Assembly: GCF_000743715.1 (NCBI RefSeq)
Contig: NZ_JQEY01000011.1
Location: forward strand, 54,952-113,503
Length of the DNA stretch: 58,552 bases
Source of the DNA: Palleronia rufa
GTDB lineage: Bacteria > Pseudomonadota > Alphaproteobacteria > Rhodobacterales > Rhodobacteraceae
Direction: 5' to 3'
In this document: positions 28,807 to 38,345 of the stretch, one piece after another
How positions within the stretch are numbered: the first letter of the stretch is position 1
Layout of the letters: every line of letters begins with the position of its first letter
Translations under genes and position numbers: made by a program
The notes under the pieces: model-generated
The model's input: only the letters and a program-made list of their open reading frames with translations
The model's database searches: none
What the model was told of the DNA's origin: nothing

Positions 28807-29970
28807 TCAGGCGCGAACGCGGGCCGGGGGTGCGGCGCGGCGGACCGGCGCAGGACGCAGGGCCGGAACCGGTGCCACGAAGCCCGGGCGCCCGGCCGCA
28901 CCGCGCCGACGGCGCTGCACGTATCGCATGCCGTTGTTGTAGGCCACCACGAAGGCAACTCCCAGAACGGTGAGCGACAAAGCGGCCCCCAGCGGATTGT
29001 CCCAGAACACCACCCCAAGCGCCACCGGCAGGCCGATGAGCGGCAGCAGTACCACTGTCGTCAGCGGGTTCGACAGGTGGCGGCGGCTGCGACCGGTCCA
29101 GCCGATCTCGATCCCGCGCATCACCAGCTGGTGGAAATGCAGCCGGTCGGGCGCAGAGGCCGGGCGCGACGACTTGCGGCGCCGGTACATGGCCAGGAAC
29201 GTGTCGGCCACCGGCCAGAAAAACAATAGCCCCACCGACACGCCCGACACGCGGTCCGACCCGGCGGCGATGAAGATGCCCAGCCAGGACAGCAGGTGGC
29301 CCAGCGAATAGGCCCCGGCATCGCCCAGAAAGATCCCACCGAACGGCCAGTTGAACACCAGAAACCCCAGGATCGCGGGAACCATCGCCAAGGCGACGAA
29401 GGCCAGGCCCGGCTGGCCCGATTGCAGGGCGATGGCCGCCAGACCCAGGGACACCAGCAGACCCGTCGTCGCGGCCAGGCCGTTCACCCCGTCGATCAGG
29501 TTGAACCCGTGGCAGAGCCCGGCGGTCCATGTCCCGGTCCACAGGAGCGCGAAGGGCAGCAGCAGCAAAAGATGGTCCAGCCCCGGAAGCCCGGTATCCG
29601 TGATCCAGGTGTCGAGCATCAGCATCACCAGACCGGAGGACGCGAAGGCGGCCAGAAGGCGCCTTTGCGGGCTGACCCGGTAGCCCAGATCCTCGACCAG
29701 ACCGGCGGCGAACGTGGGAATGAGCGACACCGCGAAGATCCGCATTGTCCGGGCCTGAGCCTCGGGGACCATGAACAGCAGCACGATCAGGATCGCGATC
29801 AGCACGCCCAGCCCGCCGATCCGCGGTGTCGGCCTGCGGTGGGCGGCCTGCACGGCGCGACAATCGTCCATGCGGATCGACCGGGTGAGATGGAATTTCT
29901 TGGTCACGAGCAGCAGGCCACAGACCGTGAAGGAGATCGCGAAGATCGAGAGAAACGTCATACTGTCCAC
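28807..29970 (-). CDS. MraY/WecA-type undecaprenyl-phosphate sugar-1-phosphate transferase
   Basis: This 387-residue integral membrane protein has about 11 helices. Family motifs: RRPTPRIGGLGVLIAILIVL, GFNLIDGVNGLAATTG (catalytic Asp pair region), FNWPFGGIFLGDAGAYSLGH, and RLHFHQLVMRG (HxH). Such enzymes load a sugar-1-phosphate, often GlcNAc, on undecaprenyl phosphate to start surface polysaccharide synthesis. No other polysaccharide genes are nearby. The basic, Pro/Arg-rich C-terminal tail faces the cytoplasm by the positive-inside rule. Confidence 0.88.
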   Translation of the reverse strand: MDSMTFLSIFAISFTVCGLLLVTKKFHLTRSIRMDDCRAVQAAHRRPTPRIGGLGVLIAILIVLLFMVPEAQARTMRIFAVSLIPTFAAGLVEDLGYRVSPQRRLLAAFASSGLVMLMLDTWITDTGLPGLDHLLLLLPFALLWTGTWTAGLCHGFNLIDGVNGLAATTGLLVSLGLAAIALQSGQPGLAFVALAMVPAILGFLVFNWPFGGIFLGDAGAYSLGHLLSWLGIFIAAGSDRVSGVSVGLLFFWPVADTFLAMYRRRKSSRPASAPDRLHFHQLVMRGIEIGWTGRSRRHLSNPLTTVVLLPLIGLPVALGVVFWDNPLGAALSLTVLGVAFVVAYNNGMRYVQRRRRGAAGRPGFVAPVPALRPAPVRRAAPPARVRA

Positions 29971-30070
29971 ACCGCCCGCGATCTATTTCCTCGCGTCTTT
30001 CGCTCGGGTTAACACAATCTCTGGGCAAGTCCAGACGCACCGCCCGAAATCCCGGCGAACCGGCGGGAAG

Positions 30071-30784
30071 TCACCGGCCCTGTCGAAACGGTGCCACATC
30101 GGCGCCGATCACGGCGAAGATGTCGGCCATCGGTTTCTTGCGCCCGGCGGCGCGGGGCACCTGCGCATCCGGCGCGGCATACCCGCAGGCTATGACTATG
30201 ACCGGCTTCTCGGACGGCGGACGGCCGCAGATGTCGCGCAGAAACCCCATCGGCGCGGGTGTGTGCGTCAGACAGTCCAGTCCCGCGCGGTGCAGCGCGG
30301 CGATCAGGAATCCGGCGGCAATCCCCACGCTTTCGGAAACGTAGTAGTGCTTGGATTTCCGGCCGTCGGGATCGACTCCGTGGCGCTGCGCGAACACCAC
30401 GATCAGCCAGGGCGCACGCTCCAGATGCGGCTTGTCGGATCCGGTGCCCATGGGTTCGAGCGCCCGCAGCCAGGCGTCGCCCGCGGCACCGGCGTAAAAG
30501 GCGCGCTCTTCCGTCTCGGCCGCGGCGCGGATCCGCGCCTTGACGCGCGCATCCCGGATCGCGGCAAAGAACCACGGTTGCTGGTTGGCGCCGGAAGGCG
30601 CGGTGCCCGCGCAGGCCACGGCCGCGCGGATCGCCTCTTCCGGCACGTCACGGTCCGAGAAATCGCGGACCGTCCTGCGGCTGGCCATGGCGTCGCGGAA
30701 TGCCGCGGCCGCAGCGACCGGATCGGCGGGTCGGTCGCGCCGGGGCAGCGGCTCGGGACGGTACGGCGCGGGACCGGTGCTCAT
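30071..30784 (-). CDS. Nitroreductase family protein
   Basis: This 237-residue FMN-binding fold has FRDAMASRRTVRDFSDRDVP (FMN phosphate Arg residues), ACAGTAPSGANQQPWFFAAI, and DCLTHTPAPMGFLRDICGRP near the second flavin contact. Members reduce nitro, quinone or halogenated substrates with NAD(P)H; the substrate is unknown here. The start at 30784 lies ten bases after the stop of the small basic protein gene, so it probably shares the scpA-scpB transcript. Confidence 0.9.
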   Translation of the reverse strand: MSTGPAPYRPEPLPRRDRPADPVAAAAAFRDAMASRRTVRDFSDRDVPEEAIRAAVACAGTAPSGANQQPWFFAAIRDARVKARIRAAAETEERAFYAGAAGDAWLRALEPMGTGSDKPHLERAPWLIVVFAQRHGVDPDGRKSKHYYVSESVGIAAGFLIAALHRAGLDCLTHTPAPMGFLRDICGRPPSEKPVIVIACGYAAPDAQVPRAAGRKKPMADIFAVIGADVAPFRQGR

Positions 30785-30794
30785 GGCGCGGAAC

Positions 30795-31010
30795 TCAGAA
30801 CTTGCCGATGCGGCGGCCGAGACGCATCGCCTTCCTGGCGCGTCGGGCGTTCTGTTTGCCGGCACGGGCCCGTTTCCGCTCGTCCGGGGTCATCTCATCC
30901 TCCGGCTTGGCGGCGCCGAAGGCGCGGTCGATCCCGGCATCCACGCCCCGGCGCACCAGCCTGCGCATGAGCATCCGCATCGCCATCTGCACAATCCGCG
31001 CTCCGTTCAT
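30795..31010 (-). CDS. Small basic protein coupled to scpB
   Basis: The 71 residues are Arg/Lys-rich: MNGARIVQMAMRMLMRRLVR, RGVDAGIDRAF, then an acidic turn PEDEMTPDERKRARAGKQNA and RRARKAMRLGRRIGKF. There is no signal or membrane helix. The start overlaps the scpB stop by ATGA, indicating coupled translation. I know of no function. Charge and position hint at nucleic-acid contact, but this is inference. Confidence 0.75.
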   Translation of the reverse strand: MNGARIVQMAMRMLMRRLVRRGVDAGIDRAFGAAKPEDEMTPDERKRARAGKQNARRARKAMRLGRRIGKF

Positions 31011-31723
31011 GTCCCATCCTCCTCCGGGGGCCCGGCGCCGTCGCCGCCGTCGTCTTCATCCGCGACACCGGCACCGTCGAACATATCGTCCTGCATGGCC
31101 GCCTTGTCATCCCCTTCGGTCTGATCCGGCGCGGGACGGTTCTCCAGCAGACCGGCGGCCCGCAGATCCCTCAGCCCGGGCAGATCGCGCGCGCTTTCCA
31201 GCCCGAAATGATCCAGAAACTCCTGGGTCACAACGAAGGTCACCGGCCGTCCCGGCGTCTGCCGCCGCCGTCCGAAGCGGATCCATTCCAGTTCCAGCAA
31301 CTGGTCGATGGTGCCGCGACTCACCGCGACGCCGCGGATCTCCTCGATCTCGGCGCGGGTGCTGGGCTGGTGGTAGGCGACGATGGCCAGCGTCTCGATC
31401 GCGGCGCGGGAGAGCTTGCGCGTCTCCGTCGTCTCGCGGCTCATCAGGAACCCCAGATCGGGCGCCGTGCGGATCGCCCAGGCGTCGCCGACGCGGACCA
31501 CCCGGACGCCGCGCCCCTCATAGCGGCGGCGCAGATGGTCCAGCGCCGCGCCCGCGTCGCAGCCGTGGGGCAACCGGGCGTTCAGATCGGCCACGCCCAT
31601 CGGTTCGGCAGTGGCGAAAAGGATCGCCTCGACCATGCGCTCCTGCTCGGCCATGGGCGGCGCGTCGAAAAGCGGCGGGTTGGCCCCACCGTCGCCCCGT
31701 GCGTCGTCGGCATCGTCACCCAT
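31007..31723 (-). CDS. scpB: Segregation and condensation protein B
   Basis: ScpB is the winged-helix dimer of the SMC-ScpAB condensin. The 238 residues include MVEAILFATAEPMGVADLNA, LSRAAIETLAIVAYHQPSTR, AEIEEIRGVAVSRGTIDQLL and GRRRQTPGRPVTFVVTQEFL. An acidic C-terminal extension (DDMFDGAGVADEDDGGDG) follows the folded part. Its start overlaps the scpA stop by eight bases. Confidence 0.95.
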   Translation of the reverse strand: MGDDADDARGDGGANPPLFDAPPMAEQERMVEAILFATAEPMGVADLNARLPHGCDAGAALDHLRRRYEGRGVRVVRVGDAWAIRTAPDLGFLMSRETTETRKLSRAAIETLAIVAYHQPSTRAEIEEIRGVAVSRGTIDQLLELEWIRFGRRRQTPGRPVTFVVTQEFLDHFGLESARDLPGLRDLRAAGLLENRPAPDQTEGDDKAAMQDDMFDGAGVADEDDGGDGAGPPEEDGT

Positions 31724-32495
31724 CGCGGCGCCGGATCTGGATGGGGGCGAAGGTCTCGCCCTGGCGGATCTCGATCTTGCCGGCCTTGGCCAGTTCCAGC
31801 GACGCGGCGAAATGGCTGGCGGTCGCCGAGCGGCGGCGCACCGGGTCGGCGTCCCACCCTTCCGGCATGTACGAGGCCAGATCCGTCCAGGCGCCCGCGA
31901 ACCCGATCAGACCGCGCATCCGGTCGAGAGCCTCTTCCATGGTCATCACCCTGTCGCGGTCCATGACATAGGGGCGGAACTCATCCTTGGTGCGGATCCG
32001 CGCATAGGCCTGCATCAGGTCGACCAGCGTCGCGGTGTAGGTGACCTGACGGATCCGCTCGACGCGCTCCGGCAAGCCGCGCGCGAAAAAATCGCGGCCC
32101 TTCTGGTCGCGCGCCATCAGCTTCGCGGCAACGTCGCGCATCGCTTCCAGCCGTTCCAGCTGGAACGCCAGATGCGCGGCCAGTTCCTCGCCGCTGGGGC
32201 CGTCGTCCTCCGGATCGGGGGGAAGCAGCAGGCGGGATTTCAGGAACGCGAGCCATGCCGCCATCACCAGATAGTCGGCCGCCAGCTCGATCCGCAGTTG
32301 CTTGGCGCGCTCCACGAAGGCCAGGTATTGCCGCGCCAGCGCCAGGACAGAGATCTGCCGCAGGTCCACCTTTTGCGTCCGGGACAGGGTCAGCAGCAGG
32401 TCGAGAGGTCCCTCGAACCCGTCCACATCCACGATCAGCGCCTCTGCGGCGACCCGTTCGGCCACATGCGCGGAGAGGCTTTCGACCTCAGCCAT
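31716..32495 (-). CDS. scpA: Segregation and condensation protein A
   Basis: ScpA is the kleisin that bridges SMC heads. The 259 residues begin the conserved part with VDVDGFEGPLDLLLTLSRTQ and KVDLRQISVLALARQYLAFV, then ELAADYLVMAAWLAFLKSRL (SMC neck binding). A linker and a C-terminal winged helix end in TFAPIQIRRRDG. The start at 32495 overlaps the nagZ stop by eight bases. Confidence 0.94.
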   Translation of the reverse strand: MAEVESLSAHVAERVAAEALIVDVDGFEGPLDLLLTLSRTQKVDLRQISVLALARQYLAFVERAKQLRIELAADYLVMAAWLAFLKSRLLLPPDPEDDGPSGEELAAHLAFQLERLEAMRDVAAKLMARDQKGRDFFARGLPERVERIRQVTYTATLVDLMQAYARIRTKDEFRPYVMDRDRVMTMEEALDRMRGLIGFAGAWTDLASYMPEGWDADPVRRRSATASHFAASLELAKAGKIEIRQGETFAPIQIRRRDG

Positions 32496-33474
32496 CGCTG
32501 AGCTCCGCCAGTTCGACGTCCAGCGCCGCCGTGTCCGCCGCGTCCGGCGGACGCCTGAGCGCCAGCGCCGCCTCCGCACGGCGGCCTGCCGCATCGGTCA
32601 GCGTTCCGCAGGCCGCGACGCACTCTTCCATCTCGGCCCGGTCGCCGTTGCAGTGCAGCACGACGTCGCAACCCGCGGCGATGGCAAGCCCGGACCGGTT
32701 TGCGATGGACCCCCCCAGCGCCTCCATGGAGATGTCGTCGGTCATCAGCAGCCCATCGAAACCGATCTCTTCCCGGATCAGCCGGATCAGGTCCGGATCC
32801 TGGGTCGCAGGACGTCCGCCAAGGGCCGTATACGCGATATGCGCGGTCATTCCCATGGGCAGGTCACTGAGGGCCCGGAACGGCGCGAAGTCCTGTTCTA
32901 GCTGAGGCCGGGCGGCGGTCACCGTGGGCAGGCGCAGGTGGCTGTCCACCCGGGCGCGGCCATGGCCGGGCATGTGCTTGACCACCGGCAGTACACCCCC
33001 GGCCATGAGACCTTCGGCCGTGGCGCGGGCCGCGGCGATCACGGTCCGCGCATCCCGGCCGTAGCAGCGGTTGCGCAGGAACGGATGCGTTTCGGGACGC
33101 GCCACGTCGGCGCTGGGGGCACAGTTCACGTCGATTCCCACGGCCTGCAGCTCCGCGGCCTGGAGACGCGCGCGCACCCACATGGTCCGGGCCGGATCCT
33201 CGCTTCCGTCCACATGGTCGAGCGGCGGGGGCCAGCGGCGCCAATGCGGCGCGTCCAGACGCTGGACCCGTCCGCCCTCCTGGTCCACCAGGATGGGCGC
33301 GCGCCAGCCAACCGCGTCGCGCAGGTCGTCCGTCAGCCGGCGCAACTGGTCGGGACGCTCCACGTTGCGGGCGAAAAGGATGAACCCCCAGGGATCGGCC
33401 TCTGCAAAGAACGCCCGCTCGTCCCGCGTGATGGTCGGGCCCGCACAGCCGAGGATGCAGGCCGCGCGCGTCAC
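32488..33474 (-). CDS. nagZ: Beta-N-acetylhexosaminidase NagZ
   Basis: NagZ (GH3) removes GlcNAc from muropeptides in cytoplasmic wall recycling. The 328 residues contain ILVDQEGGRVQRLDAPHWRR, GVLPVVKHMPGHGRARVDSH (the KH..GHG catalytic loop with the acid/base His) and FDGLLMTDDISMEALGG with the nucleophile Asp. It begins at GTG 33474, whose bases overlap the upstream TGA stop (GTGA). ATG-started frames further upstream lie inside the SPOR gene and are not plausible. Confidence 0.94.
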   Translation of the reverse strand: MTRAACILGCAGPTITRDERAFFAEADPWGFILFARNVERPDQLRRLTDDLRDAVGWRAPILVDQEGGRVQRLDAPHWRRWPPPLDHVDGSEDPARTMWVRARLQAAELQAVGIDVNCAPSADVARPETHPFLRNRCYGRDARTVIAAARATAEGLMAGGVLPVVKHMPGHGRARVDSHLRLPTVTAARPQLEQDFAPFRALSDLPMGMTAHIAYTALGGRPATQDPDLIRLIREEIGFDGLLMTDDISMEALGGSIANRSGLAIAAGCDVVLHCNGDRAEMEECVAACGTLTDAAGRRAEAALALRRPPDAADTAALDVELAELSDG

Positions 33475-34487
33475 CGCACCTCGACGGGGATGCAATCCGC
33501 CTGCTTGGCCGTCAGGGCCGAGCAGAAGCGCCGCGCATCGGCGAGGTCCTCGAACCCCTCGGCGCGAAGTCGGTAGAAGGTCTTGCCGCCCGACACGGCC
33601 TCCTGGACCACCAGCCGCTTGCCGGCGAAGAAATCGGTGAAGCGGCTGCCGATGGTCGTCCATTCGGAGCGCGCGATCTCCGGGCTGGCATAGGCGCCAA
33701 GCTGGACGAGCCGCGTGCCCCTGGGCAGATCCGCGACCGAAACCTCTCCGGCGCCGATCCGCCCGCCGGTTTCGGGAACCGTCGATGTGGCGGCGGCGCG
33801 GCGCAGGCTGACCGGGCGCGGCTCCGGACGGAGGCCCGTGTCGTCGAGGACGGCGTTCTGCAGTACGACATCGGACGCAGAAACGATCCCGGTCCCGGCC
33901 AGGGCTTCGGCAACGGCCAGGTCGGTGCCCAGCGCCTCACCGGCCAGAGCGTCATCGACGATCCGGATCGAAGCGTCCTGCACCTTCGGGGCGTCGTCTG
34001 CGGCCGATGCGTCCTCAGCAGATGTTGCATCCCTGGCAGACGCCGCGTCGGCGGTCTGCGCATCGGCGGCGGCCTGTCCGTCAGCGGCCCCGGCCGGGGC
34101 CGCGTCCTTGACGTCTTTCGCGGCCATCAGTTCACCCCAGGGCCAGTCCTCATCGGCCAGCGGGGCGTTCTTGGGGGCAAGCTGAACCTCTTCCACGGGC
34201 CCCGCGGCGGCGCCCACTGCGGCGATCTCGTTGACCTGGAGCCCCTGGTGCGGCGCGGTCATCCCGCCCGGGTCGTCGGGCTGGGAGCGGAACGCGCCCT
34301 CTATCGCCTCGATGACCGGAACCCCGCTCACGTCGCGCACCATCAGCTTGTAACCCCAGACGCCCATGCCGCCGACAAGCGCCAGGGACACCATCGCTCC
34401 GGCTAGGTTGACCAGCTTCTGCGCGCGCGCGCTGTGCGAGGGGTAATCGTCCAGCCCGTGGAGATCATCGTAACCAAAATCCGTCAT
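33471..34487 (-). CDS. SPOR domain-containing membrane protein
   Basis: The 338 residues have a short cytoplasmic start, one membrane helix (LAGAMVSLALVGGMGVWGY, about 28-46) and a long Ala/Asp-rich periplasmic linker. A C-terminal SPOR domain follows: TRLVQLGAYASPEIARSEW, KTFYRLRAEGFEDLADARRF, CSALTAKQADCIPVEV. SPOR domains bind denuded peptidoglycan at division sites. It sits between argS and nagZ, so its product and NagZ both deal with cell wall. Confidence 0.9.
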   Translation of the reverse strand: MTDFGYDDLHGLDDYPSHSARAQKLVNLAGAMVSLALVGGMGVWGYKLMVRDVSGVPVIEAIEGAFRSQPDDPGGMTAPHQGLQVNEIAAVGAAAGPVEEVQLAPKNAPLADEDWPWGELMAAKDVKDAAPAGAADGQAAADAQTADAASARDATSAEDASAADDAPKVQDASIRIVDDALAGEALGTDLAVAEALAGTGIVSASDVVLQNAVLDDTGLRPEPRPVSLRRAAATSTVPETGGRIGAGEVSVADLPRGTRLVQLGAYASPEIARSEWTTIGSRFTDFFAGKRLVVQEAVSGGKTFYRLRAEGFEDLADARRFCSALTAKQADCIPVEVR

Positions 34488-34559
34488 GCCTGCCTCTTGC
34501 CGCGGCGCAGGAGCGGCGCGTTTTGCTGCGATTGCCTCACCCCGTCCGGCGCCGTTGGA

Positions 34560-36272
34560 TCAGCGCATCTCTTCTGCCGGGGTGACCCCAAGAATACCGA
34601 GGCCAGCCGAAATCACAACGGATACCGCCATGGGCAGCGAAATCTTGGCCGCTGTCGCCTGAGGGTCACTCTCCTGGTAGAAGCGCAAGCCCGGCCGGTC
34701 GTTGCCACGGTTCCAGAGCGCATGGAAGACCTGCGCCAAATCATAGAGATAGAACGCGATCCTATGCGGCTCATGGGCGCGGGCGGCGACCTCGACCACG
34801 CGCGGCCATTCGGCCAGTTTCCGCGCGACAGCGAACTCGGCGGTATCGTCGAGAGCGGGATCCCTGGGCACGATCCCCTCCGCCTTGCGCAGCACCGACC
34901 GGCAGCGGGCATGGGCGTACTGGACGTAGAACACCGGATTGTCCTTGGACTGCTCCACCGCGCGGGCAAAGTCGAATTCCAGAGGCGCGTCGTTCTTGCG
35001 GGTGAGCATGGTGAACCGGGTCACGTCGGGACCGACCTCATCCACAACGTCGCGCAAGGTGACGAAGGTGCCCGCGCGTTTGGACATCTTGAACGGCTCG
35101 CCGTCCTTGGTCAGCTTGACCAACTGGCAGAGCTTGACGTCCAGCGGCACCCGCCCGTCCGACAGGGCCGAGACGGCCGCCTTCATGCGCTTCACGTAGC
35201 CGCCGTGGTCGGCTCCGAACACGTCGATGAGCTGGTCGTAACCGCGCTCGACCTTGTCCCAGTGATAGGCGATGTCAGGAGCGAAATAAGTCCAGGCGCC
35301 GTCCGATTTCTTCACCGGACGGTCCACATCGTCGCCGTGGTCGGTGGACCGGAACAGCGTCTGCTCGCGCGGCTCCCAATCCTCGGGGAGCTTGCCTTTG
35401 GGCGGTTCCAGAGTGCCCTGATAGATCAGCCCGCGCGCATCGAGCACTGCCAGCGCGTCCTCGATCCGTCCCGTGCCGTAAAGCGATTTTTCGGAGAAAA
35501 ATCGGTCCATCTCGACATTGAGGGCGGCCAGATCGGCGCGGATCAGCACCATCATCGCATCGGTGGCGAAGACGCGCAGATCGGCCAGCCAGACCTGCTC
35601 GCCCTTGTCCAGATAGGCATCCCCCACCCGGTCCTTCAGATCCTGCCCAACCTTCACCAGATAGTCGCCGGGATAGGTGTCGTCGGTGAACTCCACCTGC
35701 CGACCATGGGCCTCCAGATAGCGCAGATAAACGGACCGCGCCAGCATATCGACCTGCGTGCCGCCATCGTTGATGTAGTATTCCCGCGTGACGTCGTAGC
35801 CGGCGAACTCCAGCAGACTTGCGAGCGCATCGCCAAAGACCGCGCCCCTCGTATGGCCCACATGGAGCGGGCCGGTGGGGTTGGCAGAAACGTACTCTAC
35901 ATTGACCTTGCTCCCATGCCCCAGCGCACTGCGCCCGTAGTCGGGCGCGTTTCGCACCGCCGCCACCAGATCGGCCCAGACGCCATCTGCCAGCCGCAGG
36001 TTCAGAAATCCCGGTCTCGCGACGGCGGCGCTTGCGACCAGCGCCAGCGCCTCCAGTCTCCCGGCCAGGGTCTGCGCGATGTCGCGCGGGTTGAGGCCCG
36101 AGGGTTTGGCCAGGACCATGGCGGCATTGGTGGCCATGTCGCCATGGGCCGGGTCGCGCGGCGGCTCCACGACGACAGCATCGAAGGAGAGCCCCTGGGG
36201 CAGCGCGCCTTCGGCCTGCATTTCGGCCAGGGACGCGATGACGCGGGCATGCATCTCAGCGAATGGGGACAT
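34560..36272 (-). CDS. argS: Arginyl-tRNA synthetase
   Basis: This 570-residue class I synthetase charges tRNA-Arg. It shows [20 protein letters not shown] (HIGH motif as HVGH), [20 protein letters not shown] (KMSKS as KMSKR) and a C-terminal anticodon domain ([26 protein letters not shown]). It is the first gene of the argS-SPOR-nagZ-scpA-scpB run. The length is normal. Confidence 0.97.
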   Translation of the reverse strand: MSPFAEMHARVIASLAEMQAEGALPQGLSFDAVVVEPPRDPAHGDMATNAAMVLAKPSGLNPRDIAQTLAGRLEALALVASAAVARPGFLNLRLADGVWADLVAAVRNAPDYGRSALGHGSKVNVEYVSANPTGPLHVGHTRGAVFGDALASLLEFAGYDVTREYYINDGGTQVDMLARSVYLRYLEAHGRQVEFTDDTYPGDYLVKVGQDLKDRVGDAYLDKGEQVWLADLRVFATDAMMVLIRADLAALNVEMDRFFSEKSLYGTGRIEDALAVLDARGLIYQGTLEPPKGKLPEDWEPREQTLFRSTDHGDDVDRPVKKSDGAWTYFAPDIAYHWDKVERGYDQLIDVFGADHGGYVKRMKAAVSALSDGRVPLDVKLCQLVKLTKDGEPFKMSKRAGTFVTLRDVVDEVGPDVTRFTMLTRKNDAPLEFDFARAVEQSKDNPVFYVQYAHARCRSVLRKAEGIVPRDPALDDTAEFAVARKLAEWPRVVEVAARAHEPHRIAFYLYDLAQVFHALWNRGNDRPGLRFYQESDPQATAAKISLPMAVSVVISAGLGILGVTPAEEMR

Positions 36273-36379
36273 CGGATTGGCCTTTCGGAGGACGCAGGCG
36301 GTCTAGCCCCGCGTCCTCGCGCCGTCAACGGCCCGCCGGACCCGTCGCGGAACAGATTTTCGGTCCGAAAATCTGCGCC

Positions 36380-38221
36380 TCAGGCCGCGGTATCGCTCTT
36401 CCGCGCCTCCTGCGCCTTGTCTTCGGGCGGAACCATCGCCACCAGGCGATGGCCCGGTGCGACGTTCACCTCATCGTCCCCCGAGACCAGATGCATCTCA
36501 CCGGCGGCGTCGATGTAGCCGATCAGCCGCGCCTCTGGCCGTTGGGCGCGCCAGTCCTCTAGGCTGTATTCCTCGGACATCCGGGTGACGACGAACCCCC
36601 AGCCCTGCCACATCAGGCGGTTCAGCTCATTGTACGTCGCACGTTTCGCGAAGTTGCGCCCGCCCAGACTCGAGGGCAGCGCATGGCGCGCATTGGCCAT
36701 TTTCTCGCGCCCCAGCTGATAGACGTTCTCGCGCCCGAATTCTGGACCAAGATCCGTAGCCACCAGCGTGTTGTAGGCGTCGTTGTCGGTGGCCGCGATC
36801 ACGATCTTGTAGCCGTTCATATCCACTTGCAGTTCCGCACCTTCGGACAGGATATCGCCGAAAAAAGTGTCGATCCCGGCTTCGCGCGCGCGACGCAGGT
36901 GGCCGCGGTTGGGGTCGGTAATCAGCACCGGCACCTCGGCGCGCTTCAGCTCTTCGGCCAGGGCCGTGGTCCAGTAGGAACCGCCGACCAGGATCACACC
37001 CGGCACTTCGGCCGCGGTGACCTTGAGGAACCGCGCGACCGGTGCCAGCGTGAAGCCGTGGACCACAACCGACGCGGCCACGAGGATGAAGGCCAGCGGC
37101 CCGATCAGCGCCCCATCCTCGATCCCGAGCTCTGCCAGCCGTTCACCGAAGAGACCTGCCACGGCCACCAGAACCACCCCGCGCGGACCGGTCGTGGCGA
37201 CAAGGACCTTCTCGCGCATGGGCAGCTGGGTGAAGGCCAGCGCCAGGAATACGGTGACCGGACGGACGACCGACAGCACCACGATCACGAAGAGGATCGA
37301 TCGCCATGTCAGCTGGCTCAGCGCCGAGAAGTTCAGAGAGGCCGCCAGCAGAATGAAGACGCCGGACACCAGAAGAACCGTCGCCTGTTCCTTGAAGCGG
37401 CGCAGCTCCTCATAGGATGGAAGATTGGCGTTGGCGATCACGATGCCCATGACCGTGACGGCCAGAAGGCCGGATTCGTGCAAAAGCGAATCCGATACCG
37501 CGAAGACCGCCAGCACCAGCACGAAGAGCACCGGCACCTTCATGTATTCCGGCACCTTGGCGCGGTTGAACGCCCAGGCGATGGCATAACCTACCGCGCC
37601 GCCCAGCGCGGTCGCCACGCCGATGCCAAGGACCAGCGACCAGACCGCGCCGGACACCTGCTCTGAGGTGCGCAGGACGATGACCACCTCCAGCGCCAGC
37701 ACCGCGGCCAGCGCCCCGACGGGGTCGTTCAGGATCGCCTCCCATTGGAGGAGGGCCGCAGGGCGCCGCGCCAGCCGGGCCGAGCGCAAGAGCGGCGCAA
37801 TCACCGTCGGCCCGGTGACGATCATGATCCCGCCGAAGACCGCCGCGCTTTCCCACGTGGTCCCGGCGCCGAACCGCAGGGCGAGCGTGGACAGCAGCCA
37901 GCCCAGCGGCGCGCCGATGAAGACCAGTCGCTTCACCCCTTCCGCCGCGTCGCGGAGCGTATGGAAGTTGAGCGTCAGGCCGCCCTCGAACAGGATAATG
38001 GCCACCGCGATGGAGATCATCGGAAGGTAAAGGGGTCCGATGTCGCGTCCGGGATCGAAAATCCCGAGGAGCGGCCCGACGACGAGTCCCGCCGCCAGCA
38101 TCAGCACGATGGCCGGCATCCGGAGCTGCCAGGCGATCCACTGTGCGCCCACGCCTAGCGCGCCCACCAGCGCGATGGCCGCCACCGGATCCATCGCGGC
38201 CGCCTCGGTCTCGATCGCCAT
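36380..38221 (-). CDS. Cation:proton antiporter with TrkA-type regulatory domain
   Basis: The 613-residue CPA-type protein has an N-terminal membrane part of about 12-13 helices, including LFEGGLTLNFHTLRDAAEGV, GGIMIVTGPTVIAPLLRSAR and ILNDPVGALAAVLALEVVIV with the ND pair of the ion site. It is followed by a cytoplasmic TrkA_N domain (GVILVGGSYWTTALAEELKR) and a TrkA_C-like end with VSGDDEVNVAPGHRLVAMVP. This fits Na+ or K+/H+ exchange controlled by nucleotide. ATG 38194 (MDPVAAIAL) is an alternative start. Confidence 0.9.
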   Translation of the reverse strand: MAIETEAAAMDPVAAIALVGALGVGAQWIAWQLRMPAIVLMLAAGLVVGPLLGIFDPGRDIGPLYLPMISIAVAIILFEGGLTLNFHTLRDAAEGVKRLVFIGAPLGWLLSTLALRFGAGTTWESAAVFGGIMIVTGPTVIAPLLRSARLARRPAALLQWEAILNDPVGALAAVLALEVVIVLRTSEQVSGAVWSLVLGIGVATALGGAVGYAIAWAFNRAKVPEYMKVPVLFVLVLAVFAVSDSLLHESGLLAVTVMGIVIANANLPSYEELRRFKEQATVLLVSGVFILLAASLNFSALSQLTWRSILFVIVVLSVVRPVTVFLALAFTQLPMREKVLVATTGPRGVVLVAVAGLFGERLAELGIEDGALIGPLAFILVAASVVVHGFTLAPVARFLKVTAAEVPGVILVGGSYWTTALAEELKRAEVPVLITDPNRGHLRRAREAGIDTFFGDILSEGAELQVDMNGYKIVIAATDNDAYNTLVATDLGPEFGRENVYQLGREKMANARHALPSSLGGRNFAKRATYNELNRLMWQGWGFVVTRMSEEYSLEDWRAQRPEARLIGYIDAAGEMHLVSGDDEVNVAPGHRLVAMVPPEDKAQEARKSDTAA

Positions 38222-38345
38222 GAATGTCGTTCCCTGCTGCCTGCGGCGGAATGTATTTCCGCGCCTGCGAAAGGAAAGCGCGCACCGGCTTGCGGGGTGT
38301 CGGAGCCTCTGCTAGCGCGGCCCGAAGACAGCGCAAGAGGCCGCC

